The notes: generated by a model not told the origin, from the sequence alone. 64,000 nt of DNA from Sipunculus nudus (GCA_026874595.1 CM049321.1:5389479-5453478), one strand, 5' to 3'; positions 36,801 through 49,107 are shown, counted from the stretch's first letter. Program-made: numbers and translations.

Positions 36801-37369
36801 TTCAAAAAGGTAGGGGAATGGGCATCTTTAAGGTCCATTTAAAAACTATATGATAATATCTTAATATAATTTATTTTAATATCGTCCCTATGATATATTA
36901 TTCTGCCAAGACAAATATTAATACTTTTGACTATTGGAAATCCATATTACATAATATATGAGTATCCTAGATGTCTAATTGCGTATAGTATCCTGGATGT
37001 CTTATGTAACTTTAAGATCAAAGTTTGGTAAATAAGTTTGACCTTGACCTTGAGTACCCTCCCTAACCTTTGGACAGCTCCTAGGTTAGTTGGTATTACC
37101 AGTACACATTCAGAATCTTAAATATCGATACAATATATTCATTTTGATGCGATAGTTACAATATATAATCAATATCTAGGCATTTTTATTATGATGGCGG
37201 CCATCTTTGATTTTTGGTGGGTCAGGGGATTGATAAAATTTGTTACCTGACTTTTTTTTTCATCAGCTTACACCTAAATGAAGTGAAAACAAGTGCTATC
37301 TCAATTTGGGCATTCAATTCCTACGGGATTGGGATTTTGCTACATGAGCGACTAGACTATGAACCCTCT
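33846..37369. other. non-coding stretch with no supported gene
   Basis: Includes a C run at 34861-34872. Two loosely similar segments (34725-34830 and 35090-35165) share 'gtgagtgaaacgcagcctt' / 'gagtgaggcacagcctt' and 'gtacatt'. A possible exon at 36714-36812 is bounded by an AG and AAAAAG|GTAGGG, but no domain is visible. 'gatggcggccatctt' at 37193 resembles the CCAAGATGGC repeat core. Confidence 0.4.
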
Positions 37370-38053
37370 TGGCTGCAAAACGTTTTGTATACTCGTTGCA
37401 AGTTGTTCATGATACACAAAATATTGTCCTGTCCCTCTCCTGGCATAGAGCAAATTTTACAATCAAATCCAACATCAGCAAACAGCTAGGTGAAACCAGT
37501 ATTTGCTGTTATATTAGATATCTCATCAATATCCGTTAAACATGATTCCTCTATACAACAGTCGCCCAGTCGATATAGTAACGAAATGAGGTTGTTGTAC
37601 ATTTTGATTGTTTCCACATAATTCACAAAGGCCTTTTTGAAACTATCATATGAATAATGAATAATATATATCACCAGTATATAAATTGAAACGTTCTAAA
37701 TTGCACATGAAACTATGGTATTGCCGTAATAACTATATTCAAGATATATGGAAAAATAAAATTAATTACATATATATTTATTATATATATGTAAAATACA
37801 TACCTCTCTTTGTACCATCAAGCCATTGGTTTTCTAACATTGAAACATTCCTTTAATACAATTAATAACCCCGTGGCTCTCTTTCAAACATTTGCAGAAG
37901 GTATATAACATGTCTCATTTTCTTGACATTGTCATGTAAGGTATTCAACAAATTCTCCACAATCATTGGTGACAATCCATTCACATAACAGACTGGGGCC
38001 AACAATGTCCTCTCCCAGTAAGACATATCACGCTTCCTTATTTTCTGGGCCAC
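37370..38053 (-). pseudogene. unrecognised coding-like fragments
   Basis: The minus strand holds a 63-codon segment at 38053-37862 (KKMRHVIYLLQMFEREP near its end) and, after an AT-rich gap, a 62-codon segment from 37674 (FVNYVETIKMYNNLISLL). The second continues past a TAG at 37489 as FADVGFDCKICSMPGEG to about 37370. Composition is protein-like and continuity across the TAG suggests a decayed coding sequence. No domain was recognised. It may be a host pseudogene or a repeat. Confidence 0.25.
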
Positions 38054-39556
38054 TTGTGGACATCTCCTACTATCCTGAATAACTATCCTGACATGCGAGA
38101 TATTGTTTTGATTTCCTTGCTATGTTTATTTATAATATATCCAGTGTACGTTATGACATTTAACAGTGTAACAGTCGGAGTGAATGCGATAATATGCATA
38201 TGCATGTATGTGACGTTTAACCTTAACATATATGAAACGACGCTTCTTATTGGTTGTATACGTATGTTTACACGACATTGCAACATTTTACACTCCTACT
38301 ATGAACGGTGGACATATTATATGGATATTTGCCTACATGGAAATATTCGTGGGTATGTCTAGATTACTTATCCCTTATTATGTAATATACAATCACCGTA
38401 AATATACACATGTTAATATAACCGTAATGTAGAGTAACCTTCTTTGTTCTGCTGAATGTGGCTGACAAGTTTAACTATATATAAATATGGCTGACACTTC
38501 AAAAGGCCTATATTACCAATATGTAACGCATTTTCGCTAAATAGTTATTTGTAGATATAAATATACATTCTATATTTATATAAGAATAAGTCTTATACAC
38601 CTTAATAACCATTATACGCCCCATATTTAATGACATAAATTGCTCAAATATAGCTTGTTTCCTGACGACGTGATGAACATGAGAGCCAATAAAGTTCACT
38701 TTTAAGGGTCAATGACTCTCATACAACCAACCTTTCATTATATAAAACCCTATGTTTTATAAATTAAACATCTCGTTTATATAATAGACTTTTAAGTTTG
38801 TTTATAATATCCATTAAATATCGTTAAATAAGCCATTTAAAAACCCTAAAATACACAATTACCTCCTAATGGACAGAAATTCAGCCTTACGTAACCTGTC
38901 GGCAAGATATCGTAAATGCCAGTGCAAGCTACATTAAACGGCGCATGGACCTTTTGGAAACCATTTTCCCTGTTTTGTAATTAACCGTTTCGGCACTTCA
39001 ACTAAATGACTGATTATCTCGGCACATTTCGGGTCAGGCCACGGGTCAGACGGTGCATTGACGACATCCGGTAACGTGATGACATTTGCGCGTGCATTTT
39101 TGCGCCATTTTCGGAAGACCCATGCAGGCTGGCCCGAAAAAGGGTGATGCTGGGTGCTTTTGAGCGTCGCTCAGGCAGGCCGGTAAACTGCGCAGGCGTC
39201 GGAATTGTGCGTCAATACGTCGGAGCTGCATCTGGCTGTGCAGAATCACCCTGAATGACATGAAGAGTGTCTGGAAAGGTATAAAAATGTTGTGTTTATT
39301 TAATAAATGGTTACAAAATGCAGGTTTTTTATCTGCACCTAATCAAGTCACGCCTGAGCCTGCCACACCAGTGTTTATTCAAGTATCTGGAATTGATTGG
39401 ATTGTTAAAATTTTAATTTACTACTGTACAGTTGTGTTGGTAAAATTAAACAATTTAAAAAGGATCTATCTATATTGTTTGCAACAGTAATAGAAACACA
39501 TTAATTGGAGATAAAACACGAAAATGCGATTCCCTTGTTTGTATTAATTCTTAAAC
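38054..39556. other. non-coding stretch, partly GC-richer
   Basis: AT-rich to 38880, then GC-richer with several CpGs to about 39270, where AAAG|GTATAA could be a donor. No confident exon or promoter. Confidence 0.35.
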
Positions 39557-40605
39557 TTAGTCACTGTCAGAAGAATCATAAATGATACGCCTACACTTGA
39601 GAGGAGCACGTCTCGCCCTCACTGGAGTTCCCTGCTGGATTTCAACTTTAATATTAACTGTTCCACCAGTTATGTTTGCATGTGCAAACAGCCAAGCTGG
39701 CATTAAACTCTGGTGATAGCATTGCCAGGCTTGATACAGGATTGGAGCTTCGTTGTGTCGAGACGGTGGCTTGAGAAGCCAAGGCCGGGACAGGGGCAGG
39801 GCTCACAGCTGAAGGGACCTGGTTCTGTCGGTGCATGGAATGGTGGACGTGGAAGGTTTGGCCTGGGTGTTCTTGGTATTTGTGACACCGAGCAGTATGT
39901 CACACATGTCGGTCTCAACTGGTAATTGAATAATTGTTGAGGCTGAGAATATGTTTATGTTCTGATAGTTGCATAACCTGTGAAGGCTGAACATCGTTGT
40001 GCAACACTTGTGGTTTTGCGGGGAGACTGGTTTGTTTTGTGCCCTGTAACCCCAGCCTGTTGACTCATTCTTTCCACCATGGTGCCAAGCATTTTTTTTC
40101 ACCAAAGTGGCTTGCACTTGTACCAAACATGGTTTCCATCACTCCGTATGGTTGATGGCATGGTATGGGCTATCTACCTCGGACATATTTAAGGCCGATG
40201 TGACCTGAACTCATCATAGAGGCGTAGAGGGCACCTCTTTGGATTTTCCTTATTTTCCAAAATGTTTGGCTGAACAGGTCTGGTGTTATATGCCTTATCA
40301 TTGCCTGGTTTTCGTTTTCCTCTCATCAAATTTCATCTGGCTAGGGAGTAAGATCTCCCCAGCACAGCTGCCCTGACTCATCCCCTGGCCGGAAACCAAG
40401 GCATTTGGCCCTCGGGTGCCATGTGTAGTATTCTGTGGACAGAGATACTGTGGTTGCCCAGCTGGCCACTCTCTCATAGTTTCTCCTCCTTTGCCACAGT
40501 TACTAACTTTGCCCTCTTTGGTTTATTGCCTTCCCCTTGTGTTTAAGGCCTCTTCTTTTTGCCTAGAGTACTTTTCTGGCTTAATGGTGAAAGTAAGCAT
40601 TTAGT
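39557..40605 (-). pseudogene. Crypton-type tyrosine recombinase (DUF3504-like), decayed
   Basis: Minus-strand segments in shifting frames reproduce the C-terminal catalytic region seen in Crypton-derived proteins such as KIAA1958, QRICH1 and ZMYM relatives. RPGDESGQLCWGD (about 40395) corresponds to the Arg-containing first catalytic block. KENPKRCPLRLYDEFRSHRP (about 40240) and VWYKCKPLW (40125) follow. The equivalent of the H-x-x-R-K-T box is preserved as TNQSPRKTTS (about 40020; His replaced by Gln). The L-S-G-H-K-N box appears as LSEHKHILSLNNYS (39960). A tail with ITGGTVNIKV and an acidic DSSDSD end stops at 39557. An intact protein would cut and rejoin DNA through a tyrosine. Here frameshifts and stops prevent it. 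A splice-like CTCTAG precedes the first recognised block. Confidence 0.7.
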
Positions 40606-40739
40606 ACCTTTTTTTACATTAATCTATAATTTAAATATATATTGTACTTTTTAATTTAACAATTGAGTCAATTCAAGAATATGTAAATGCATGTTATTAT
40701 TATTATTTAAAAATGATCTGGCGCTTTGTAAAATGTGTA

Positions 40740-41590
40740 ACCTTTCTCTTCTTTCTTGAACAAAACACGACCTTGGGCAGTTTGAAAAATGACTCTCATA
40801 CAGTAACGCTTTGGGTTCCTCAAACTCCTCCTGGTCAGGGTAAGCTGTATACACACCTGCAGGTATTTATCAAAAATAATATGTAGCACAGGTGGCAAGC
40901 CGCAGTTGGATCTATATAAGCAAAATTATCATTTTTATTCAGTTTATTTAATTTTTGTATCATCTAATGCTTTATTTAATATTAAACTTACTGGCACTCA
41001 TTTATTTTATTTTTATGTCTAATTGCGTTGAAAGATAATTAATTGTAAGACAAATATGAAAATGGTAAAAATGTGTGGCCAAATCAGTTTGTAACATGGA
41101 ATTGTTAACCAATAACCCAGTGTTTATCAACCTGGTGTATGAATGGGAATAAAAAACAAGCAGTATTTATCAAATATGGATTCTACTTACTTGGCATACG
41201 AATTAAATAGTTTCTTTATTCTGTATAGTTTTTAGCCATTTGAAAAAAAATGCACATAACAGGGAATACAGAATCCCCATTAAACATCATTGTCACTTGA
41301 TAATTAATACTAATAAATATACATAACCATGATCAATTTTTAAACATCTTATTTATGTTGGTTTGCAGTGAAATTGATTTAAATATATTCTGCCAAGTAA
41401 CACCACATTAAAATTTCAGTATCATCCATTTCTTCATGATCCTGGTCTATCCATCCACTCCGCCTCCAAGGAATCATCAAGTACTAGATCAAAATTTGCT
41501 GTCGTCTTATGTTTTAGGAATGTCAGAATAGCAGACGACATTTCTAGAAAATGTAGTCCCTTGGTGTACAGGTATATATGATGGTTAAAG
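40740..41590 (-). other. two exon-like minus-strand segments upstream of the Crypton remnant
   Basis: TACCTGCAG precedes an open segment from 40856 (YTAYPDQEEFEEPKALL, then QERRERLHILQ). Further upstream (41590-41440) a frame reads LHFLEMSSAILTFLKHKT then DDSLEAEWMD. Both are acidic and protein-like and lie in the same orientation as the recombinase, so they may be N-terminal exons of the same unit. No family motif supports that, and donors are not convincing. Confidence 0.2.
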
Positions 41591-41599
41591 GCTTCCCAA

Positions 41600-43060
41600 A
41601 GCATTTATATTTAGTTCATACAGATTTTAATTTTAGGACAACTATAATTTCATTTTTGGGGTGCAAATTATGTTTTATGTGCGTCTTTCCTTTTAATATG
41701 TTAAAGTAGTTCCAAGAAAGAAAGATAGTTCTGACACTAACCTGGTATGGAAAGTACAGTTCCGACACTGGAATGAAACGTCATATACCAAGTTAGTTTG
41801 AAATCCTTGTATTTGCCCTTGTATCAGATGGTGAGATGCCTGATAGGGGTGATAAACAAGTCATTCCAGCTGGTGACGTCAGACGCAACGTCATTCGCAA
41901 ACGACCTCATTCGCTATTGTCTTTTCAACGGCTCTCGGTACCATAGACATGGAAAGTCGCCATCCTCGGTCCATGGACAAAAACAACGCAACAGGATCTC
42001 AAAGTAAATACTTTTAACGAAATATCTAATATCATTACAATAAATTGGCAGAACATCTGCAAATATATGTTTGGAAAAAATCATTTGTAAAGAATGTTCA
42101 TAATACAGTTATCCCGAAAAGTTATGCGGACAAGGGATATGAGACGGACTATAGATTTAAAACGGTTTGACGAAAACAGATTCTGTACACACAAAACGAG
42201 TTAAACAAGTTTTGCATTTACCTTGTGAATGGCGAAATAATCAGTTATTTTGATGAAGTGCCGAAAAAATTTATCAGCAGCAACATGACCGTGTCTGGTG
42301 GCAGGAAGAATACACAAATCAAGACACATGGTTTACAAAACGGCCATGGTTCTTACAATACATGTTCGAGGAACTCACATTTACGTCCCGGCTACCTTGC
42401 CAATATATTATGTGGGTCTTAATTTCTGTCCCTAATAGGATATAACAGCGGACAAGCCCGCGGCAAGAAATGGCGCTCTAAGTGTGTGTGTGTGTGTGTG
42501 TGTTGGGGGGGGGGGTTATAAACCCCTATTCCCTCTCCCCCCGGAGGGTGTTGAAAAGAAAAACTATCATTACCGACGAACATTTGTAAACGAGAATCAA
42601 TGGTAAATAAGCATTTTCCGGATAAGGCTTTTTTCCCAGTCATGATTCCTTTTTGTAAATATTATTATAATTCATCTAGGTTTTTGTGGGGTTACATTCG
42701 AATATAAAAATGTTACAAGGATTATACCTTGAAAAGAAATTACTTAATAAATCAGCATGTACGTTGATTTGTATTAATCACTACAAATTTTACTCGTCGA
42801 CCATAACGTTGTTCTTGCCATCACTATGTAAACAATGGCTTGTATACCAACAGTTTTTTTTTCGATCTTAATTTTATACCTGTCGAGCACTCATGTACCG
42901 CAGTTAATAATGAAATAAAGTGCACATAAATTTGATGTTCTGCGTGTTTCTATATAATTATTATATTATCCCAAGCAAGACTACAGAAACTACAGATAGC
43001 ACGATTTTGTCTGAATTTCTTTTAAGATTTAGGATGCCGCTAGAAATCCATATGGATTAA
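41600..43060. other. non-coding stretch
   Basis: No gene recognised. A (GT)11 run at 42482-42503 is directly followed by 12 G. Three ACGTCA-type words occur near 41875-41895. Confidence 0.4.
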
Positions 43061-43690
43061 GGTCGGAATTTCGAGAGTGACCTTTTTAAAGATGTGTCAA
43101 CTATTTGAAATTAAGAAGACCGTTACCACTGCATATCATCCTGCCACATATGGACTGTATGAAAGATTAAATCAAACTTTGGCTAAAATTATATGTAATG
43201 TAAATGACAACCAAAGGAAATGGGACATTCATTTAGCCTTTTTGACTGCTGCACATTGCAGTACAGCCCATCCTACCTTTGGGTATACATCAAACTTTTT
43301 TCCTTGACCAAGTAACACTGAGCTGACAATCTGTGAATATGTAAAAAATCTAAAAGAAACACACACACCTATCACAGAGCTAGAGCACATCTGAAGCAAG
43401 CTGCACAAACACAGAAAAGAAATTATGACACACGAGCCTGTGAACATACATACACATCAGGTGACCTGGTGTATAAACGCAATCATCGAGCTAAAAAGCT
43501 TGATGTTAGACGGCTAGGTCCCCTTGTCATATTAAAACCATTAGGGAATACCCTCTACCAAATTACTGATAAGAAGAAGGCCGCAGATGTCCATCATAAT
43601 TGCCTTAAAATGTATAATGCTGCATTCATTCCTACTTGGGCGAGAAAATTACAAGCCAAATTACACAAGACCATACAGACAAGTCTTTAA
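43061..43690 (+). pseudogene. Ty3/gypsy-like retrotransposon integrase, C-terminal fragment
   Basis: The fragment begins at GRNFESDLFK (43061), part of the catalytic core around the second Asp. After a frame slip in a T-run it continues with MCQLFEIKKTVTTAYHPAT. The conserved YHP then leads to GLYERLNQTLAKII, which corresponds to the catalytic Glu region (GxxERxNRTL). WDIHLAFLTAAHCST follows. A TGA at 43305-43307 is passed in the same frame, and another frameshift near 43365 leads to LKQAAQTQKRNYD, the W/GPLVILK-type chromodomain-proximal region and VHHNCLKMY. No protease, reverse transcriptase, RNase H or LTRs were found next to it. It is a degraded fragment of a retroelement whose integrase inserts cDNA. 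Confidence 0.8.
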
Positions 43691-43929
43691 CTGTCTTGAT
43701 GTAAAATTTACTATGGAAATATAATAAACATGTTTCCACTTAGCTATTCTTCATCACAACAAACGAAAAGGTTTAGTGCGATAATAGCAATTGTGCATGC
43801 TGCTGGGAATGTGAGTTGTAAGCAAAGTATTTTTAATTATCAGAATCTTAATCCTTTGGTTATTGCACACAATAGTTATAAGATGAATACATTCTACATA
43901 TCATTTTTAACTTTGCCCCATTGTTTCAG

Positions 43930-44281
43930 GGAAAAGCAATCTGACAGACACGCACTACTCCAACGCACCAATTGCTCTTTCCAAGCCTCGTGGCATGTAT
44001 TCAAAATCCATGTGGGTGTCAGCAAGGTCCAGTTTTATTGTGATCTGTGTGGATACAAGGGTTTCATCCAAGAAGAAGTGAGGGGCCATGGTCGGGGAGT
44101 CCACCCGAAGGCCGATCATGAGGTGTTGATGGTCATAAATGAGAACCCGTGTGAGCTTCATGTGGCCGCCAGTGGTGGACCTACATCTTGTTTCAGTTAC
44201 AGTGTGACTGTGTGTAAGCCAGACCACTCAACAGACTCAGGGTTAATCCTGCCAGAGGGGACGCCGCCAGCAGTCATTTGA
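43930..44281 (+). pseudogene. exon-like segment with a C2H2 zinc finger
   Basis: CATTGTTTCAG|GG at 43929/43930 is a good acceptor. The frame then reads through QFYCDLCGYKGF, EEVRGHGRGVHP, a C-x2-C with spaced His residues as in C2H2 fingers, about 35 residues into the exon. It ends with TGA at 44279-44281. An overlapping frame continues with EPSRALPTVQ, SRAPPTVQEETTESL, ACNRVDSTLRETM to about 44445, so a frameshift near 44270 may have shortened it. It follows an integrase fragment on the same strand but has its own splice site. It may be part of a multi-exon nuclear protein. Identity unknown. Confidence 0.35.
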
Positions 44282-44543
44282 CAGTCCCCGAACCATCCCG
44301 GGCGCTACCCACAGTCCAAACCCCATCCCGGGCACCTCCCACAGTACAAGAAGAAACAACGGAGTCGCTCAAAGAAAGTCTGGCTACTATCGGGTTCCTG
44401 GCTTGTAACAGGGTGGACTCGACCCTAAGGGAAACGATGACTTCATGAAGACCCAGGTTATAACAACAAATCCTAACCTGGGTCAAGGGAAGTCAAATCC
44501 TCAAACACGTTTCAAACGTTGAAGGAAGTTAAAGGGGGCGTGA

Positions 44544-45173
44544 AGAAGGTCTACGCTAAACTGCAGCACCCGGGACCCAAATGTGCGGGATGCTATTCAC
44601 GAACTGAATGAGACGGTGAAAGAAGTCAAAGAAACATGCCAGAGCCTAACCATTGCCGTGGAAGACTTGCAAGAAGGGATTTTCCCGCTAGTCCAGTCAT
44701 TAGTGGATAGCCAGAAGGAGCTAGCTGTCCAAATGTTTGCGCAAGCCAAAGCCTTCAATCAAGTGATGACTGAAAACAGCAGACGCAAGTTAGCTGAACC
44801 TACAGCATCTCGGTGCACAAAGACTCCCCCAAAGCAGAGCACGCCAGCCCTTTGCCTCGGATACCAGGAGGGGCAGTTCCTCAACCTGTGGGTAAGTCAC
44901 AACCCGGATATAGATGTCACTTTATTTCCGGAGAGCCCTCGCGCAACCAGTACAACGACCAGACCTAAAGAAAATCAGTGTAGTACCGTGGCTGGCGTTT
45001 CCAACCAGAACACAAACCTAACCGAGATGAGCAAGAAACGGGATAAGAGCCATACCAGTGACGGTGACAGCGAAACTACAGAGAAGAATCACAAGAGAGA
45101 ATGGAGAGATGGGGAGAGGAGACCGTACAGGCAAAGACGGCTGGAAGAGGAATTATCCACATTATTAATTTAA
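44544..45173 (+). CDS. coiled-coil protein segment, function unknown
   Basis: Open from about 44544 to TAA at 45173 with no initiating ATG at its start, so it is an internal or terminal exon or follows a frameshift. An adjacent frame reads LKEVKGGVKKVYAKL just upstream. Residues after RDAIHELNETVKEVKETCQS show hydrophobic spacing typical of a coiled coil for about 60 residues. A Ser/Thr/Pro linker follows, then a very charged tail (KNHKREWRDGERRPYRQRR) that could bind nucleic acid or act as a nuclear localisation signal. It may belong with the zinc-finger segment 260 bases upstream. It could also be the ORF1 of an unrecognised retroelement. Confidence 0.4.
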   Translation, partial: RRSTLNCSTRDPNVRDAIHELNETVKEVKETCQSLTIAVEDLQEGIFPLVQSLVDSQKELAVQMFAQAKAFNQVMTENSRRKLAEPTASRCTKTPPKQSTPALCLGYQEGQFLNLWVSHNPDIDVTLFPESPRATSTTTRPKENQCSTVAGVSNQNTNLTEMSKKRDKSHTSDGDSETTEKNHKREWRDGERRPYRQRRLEEELSTLLI

Positions 45174-46384
45174 AATACCAAATGGATTATAATTCAATTT
45201 ACTGATTTTGTACAGAATCTTGCAGTTAGTTCATTTAAATATAGCAACACTCTTAATATATTAATGTTCAAGCTATTTTTATATATACACCGGACTCGTG
45301 GTTAGTATGGTTTAGAGGAAGACCGGTTCATCAGGAAATAGGTTTGTAATGTTAATATGCAAGTAACTTCCATTTCAGGGATGAAATGTTTCCCGGGGGG
45401 GGGGGGGTTGTGTTATTAAATTTAATATTGATTGTAAGTGTTAGAAATAGAAGGGTAAACAGCTTGGAACTTGATTAATATCATCATGTCAGTAGGGGTA
45501 ACATAAACTACTCTTGTTTATAATTATACCAGTTAATCTAGGGTGTAAATTATTTCTATAACGGTTTGTAAACTGACAGGCCAATTTAATGGCATGTGTA
45601 CCTTGTGTATAGAATGTCAGCACTTGTAACGGTGAGCGATAACCGGTGATGCACTATTATTTATGGGTCTTACGTCAAGTTTATTTGTCTCACCTTTACA
45701 GCATCTTAGCTGTACGAGTAGTACTAATTAATATTCAATGGAAATTGTGCAATTTAACAGTCTACGAACTGACCATCGTACACATCGTCAGTTTGTAGCT
45801 TCATATTCTTGTCAGTCGGGTATAAGCTTGCAGGACTACTTTCCGCTTAGTGATATCGTGCAATATCCGCGAAGTAATATTATACCACGTTTTTTTATTG
45901 GCTGCTGCGCTCAGGGAACGCTCCGCATTAGATGACTAAAAAAACAGCATTCTAGACTAAATATTTGGTAATTTTATATATTATCATTTTCCTGGAAAGA
46001 AATACTATATTTCAGTAGCATTTAGAAGTGAAGTCAGTGTCTGTATCGCCTACTCAAAAACGTAACAGCAGTATGACCATATTATAAACCAGGGCTCCCG
46101 CTACAGGTGCTATAAAGGTGCTCTATTATAATCATATTCTTGGTATTATATACAATATTTACAATAACAAACAAAATTAAAGGATTAACACATTATGGAA
46201 GCTAAACAAACTCTCTGGTATACCCTGTAACATAAAGAAACACTTAACTGAAGTCCAGTCCATTCGACGATCACAAAACGTTCATGGTAAAACACTTTTC
46301 AACGGAAGTCCCGTTTCCAGGCTTCATGAAAGTTCAAAGCGGCTCACAAAAGTTCAGTTCAGCATAATACGTCCGTTGTGTATC
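45174..46384. other. non-coding stretch
   Basis: AT-rich, with a G run at 45397-45407. No gene recognised; the open frame at 45738-45935 has no visible domain. Confidence 0.4.
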
Positions 46385-46893
46385 TGGCGACCTCTGACCT
46401 CATTAAATATGCGTGAATTTTGAAGAGAAGGTAATTCAAGTGAGAAAATGTACGGTAAATATGTATAATGAGTTTCATGAAAATTCATAAGAGTTTTGGT
46501 AAGTCACCAAGGTGCCTCCAAAGTGCGGTGACCTCTGACCTCATTATATATGCATGGATTTAGCTGGAAATCAAACTTGGGCGAGATATTTTACTGATTA
46601 ACATTTCCGATGAGTTTTATCAGAATCCTTTAAATTCTTCGTAATTTATAGCGGCGAAACATCAAAGTAGCCTAGTGACCCATGACCTTGTTAAATATGC
46701 GTGGATGTTGCGAATTACCGAACTCGGGCGAGATAATCTGTTGGTAAGTAGTTCTGGTGCGTTTCGTGAAAATCCATCAAATCCCCTGTAAGTTATCGCG
46801 ACGACATTAAAAGTTAACGGACAGACGGACGGAAAGACGGACGGACGGGCGTGGGTAGACCATAATACTCCCGTCATATGACGTGCGTATAAA
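46385..46893. repeat. three tandem ~140-bp units ending in a CGGACGGACG segment
   Basis: 'gcgacctctgacctcattaa' (46387), 'ggtgacctctgacctcatta' (46526) and 'gtgacccatgaccttgttaa' (46675) head three related units. Each continues with 'atgcgtg/atgcatgg..' and 'gggcgagata', then 'gtttcatgaaaattcat'-like words. The last unit runs into 'ttaacggacagacggacgg' and 'acgggcgtgggtagaccata', the reverse-oriented counterpart of the 9869 repeat. Confidence 0.7.
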
Positions 46894-47106
46894 ATGATAA
46901 TATAATAGCAAAACAAAAATGTAAGATTACTGTATCTTAGGAATATTGGAAAAATAAAGTACATGGTAGGGAACATATTTGCATTCTGTTTGTAAATCTT
47001 CAGTTTCTTAAATATAATTGATATGATTACCAGGAAATGTGATCTTTATAAATTGTATATACAAGACGTATAAACTGTGTATTGTATGGCTGTAATAAAA
47101 ATAGAT

Positions 47107-47155
<49 letters not shown>
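47107..47155. repeat. (TA)n microsatellite
   Basis: TA dinucleotides with one CA interruption. Confidence 0.95.
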
Positions 47156-47659
47156 TTGCAGGAAAGTTCTTTGACGGCTGGACAATTTTTTTGCTAGTTC
47201 GACAGTTCACCCCGCTGGAAAGAACATTCACCGGAATGCCCATAAAAATATCACCAAATATTGTTAGATTGTAAATATACGTCTCGCCGACCATTTTGAT
47301 TGCCAGTGTACAAAATGACGCCACGACAAAGACATTAGTTAACCTGTAGGAAAACTATTTCAGAAGAGAACAAGTTCTCCTACAGACACCCGTCCATCTT
47401 TAGGTTTGAAAAAAGTGGTTGTTAATAAGGAATATTTTAATTAACCCACGTGTTCCCTTCTACTGGTTTAAAATATAAATAAAAATCGAGGTTTTCGATA
47501 GTAGTGTTTGACATGATCATCATGGTCAAAATTATATATGCCTTGTTAACTATACTTTTTTAATGCAGATGATTAACACATCTTATCAAACAATTAATTT
47601 TAGATATGTTCACTATTTAAATATAACTTTCAGCCTTTTAGGTCTTTGTGTCTCGTCAG

Positions 47660-48413
47660 ACTGAGACGTCAAGCCCTGCAGTCTCATCATTGGCTGACCT
47701 GGATGAGTTACTCCAGTCCCTCCAAGTTGAGCCGGCCACTGTGAGCGAGCTCCCTGGATGCCGGGTCAGCCATCACCAGGAGGACCGGGAGCAGCCGTCA
47801 GATCAACAGAAAGAGGCGGGTCCTGCATCTAAACCCTCAGGGAGTGATGCTGACGGTGGTCAAGCTGACGATATCAGCGACATGCTGAAGCAGACTGGTA
47901 CCCCACTCTATTATGGTTCACAACCAATCATAGATCTACTGTCGGCTGAAGGCCATAATAAAGCGGTGTACCAGTCTACCTGCTGAAGCTGCTGGAGGAT
48001 GAAGTATCCCCAGCGGCGGAGACGGTCGGAGAATCAGACAGCGAATGTTCTCTTAATAAAGTTATCAGTGATATACCAAGAATAAAGCTCAAACAAAGGT
48101 CATGGAATGGGGTATACCATGAACAAGATTATTGTTACTTACGGTAACTACGCTTTTGCTTCTCAGTGCCATATGGTATTCAAACGTTGAACGATTTCAA
48201 GTTTAAGATCTCTATCTTTTCGATAACTTGTTAACCGTAAACATATTTCAGCTCAACGCAGTGACGCGTGAAATGGTGGATATTCTCGTTGGCGCTGAAA
48301 TGTATAAGAATATGCAAAGGAATCATCCAGTTTTAATGCCTAAGCTCACTCAAACGTTGTGTTACACTAAGAGAACTAAATTTGCGCTGATATGCAATAA
48401 CGGTTTACCGTAA
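47660..48413 (+). pseudogene. two-exon gene fragment, acidic protein, one-base deletion
   Basis: Exon 1 starts after TCTCGTCAG at 47660 and ends at 48111 before GTATAC. Exon 2 starts after ATATTTCAG at 48252 and ends with TAA at 48413. Exon 1 opens with TETSSPAVSSLADLDELLQS, then SHHQEDREQPSDQQ and DADGGQADDISDMLKQTG. Near 47964 one base is missing: the original frame would stop at TGC TGA, while the next frame continues as VPVYLLKLLEDEVSPAAET to RIKLKQRSWNG. Exon 1 plus the missing base is 453 bases, so both boundaries are phase 0, which suits exon 2 (LNAVTREMVDILVGAEMYK). The protein is acidic with no recognised domain. Two short partial copies of exon 1 occur downstream. Confidence 0.5.
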
Positions 48414-49064
48414 TTAATAATAAAAACTTGTGCAGAGGTACCCCGTTATCTTTCATTATCTTTTCGGAGAAAACTTTTAATTTAATGAGTTCAGCAAGTA
48501 ACGTCTCTGATATACATTAACAGTTTATACTCATACCTAAATATATTTTAGATGTATAGATTTTATTTTTCTTTGCTTGCATATATAATTTTTATACAAG
48601 TCGATATGTAAAATGTGACTTAGTCATTCTAGAATATGAATGGGATTATGCCATCTTCAAAATCATTTATATTTACATTATATCACTGAAAACGGACAGT
48701 GTCAAAATAACAAATAAATTTCCCAGAGTGCCCACAATACACTACCAACAGGGAGGAGATGCTGGAAAATATGCCATGAAAAAGAAGATACAGACTGATA
48801 AAATCTTATTCTAAAAGAACACCACAATCAATCTTAAGAAAACCAAAAGACATGCACACAAATTTCACTAGACCTATAAAAGTATGAAGCAATACATATA
48901 TTATGAAGTTAATTTGACTTTAATATTATACTGTAACAGTATACTTCGATGAATTTTAATAAAATTATTTTATTATAAACCTAAAATTATTTGCATGATT
49001 ACTTTTATATACAGACTCATGGTTTACCCATGCATTTGTGCAAACCCTACTAATGCCTACTAAT
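48414..49064. other. non-coding stretch
   Basis: AT-rich with no gene recognised. Confidence 0.4.
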
Positions 49065-49092
49065 GTCAGGGAGTGATGCTGACGGTGGTCAA
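49065..49092 (+). repeat. partial copy of exon 1 (47837-47863)
   Basis: Twenty-seven bases (TCAGGGAGTGATGCTGACGG...) match the exon encoding SGSDADGGQ exactly. A short insertion separates them from the upstream 'aaaccct' that is contiguous in the exon. Flanked on the right by a TA array at 49110-49148. Confidence 0.75.
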
Positions 49093-49107
49093 TCAGATCG
49101 CGTTTAC

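Noticed and set aside
45738-45935. 65-codon ATG frame as the first exon of the 47660 gene
   Set aside because: No donor after it and no shared composition with the downstream exons.
47077-47324. open frames reading Ile-Tyr repeats, also at 30300, 32957, 49148, 55984, 60197 and 62860
   Set aside because: They are translations of TA microsatellites.
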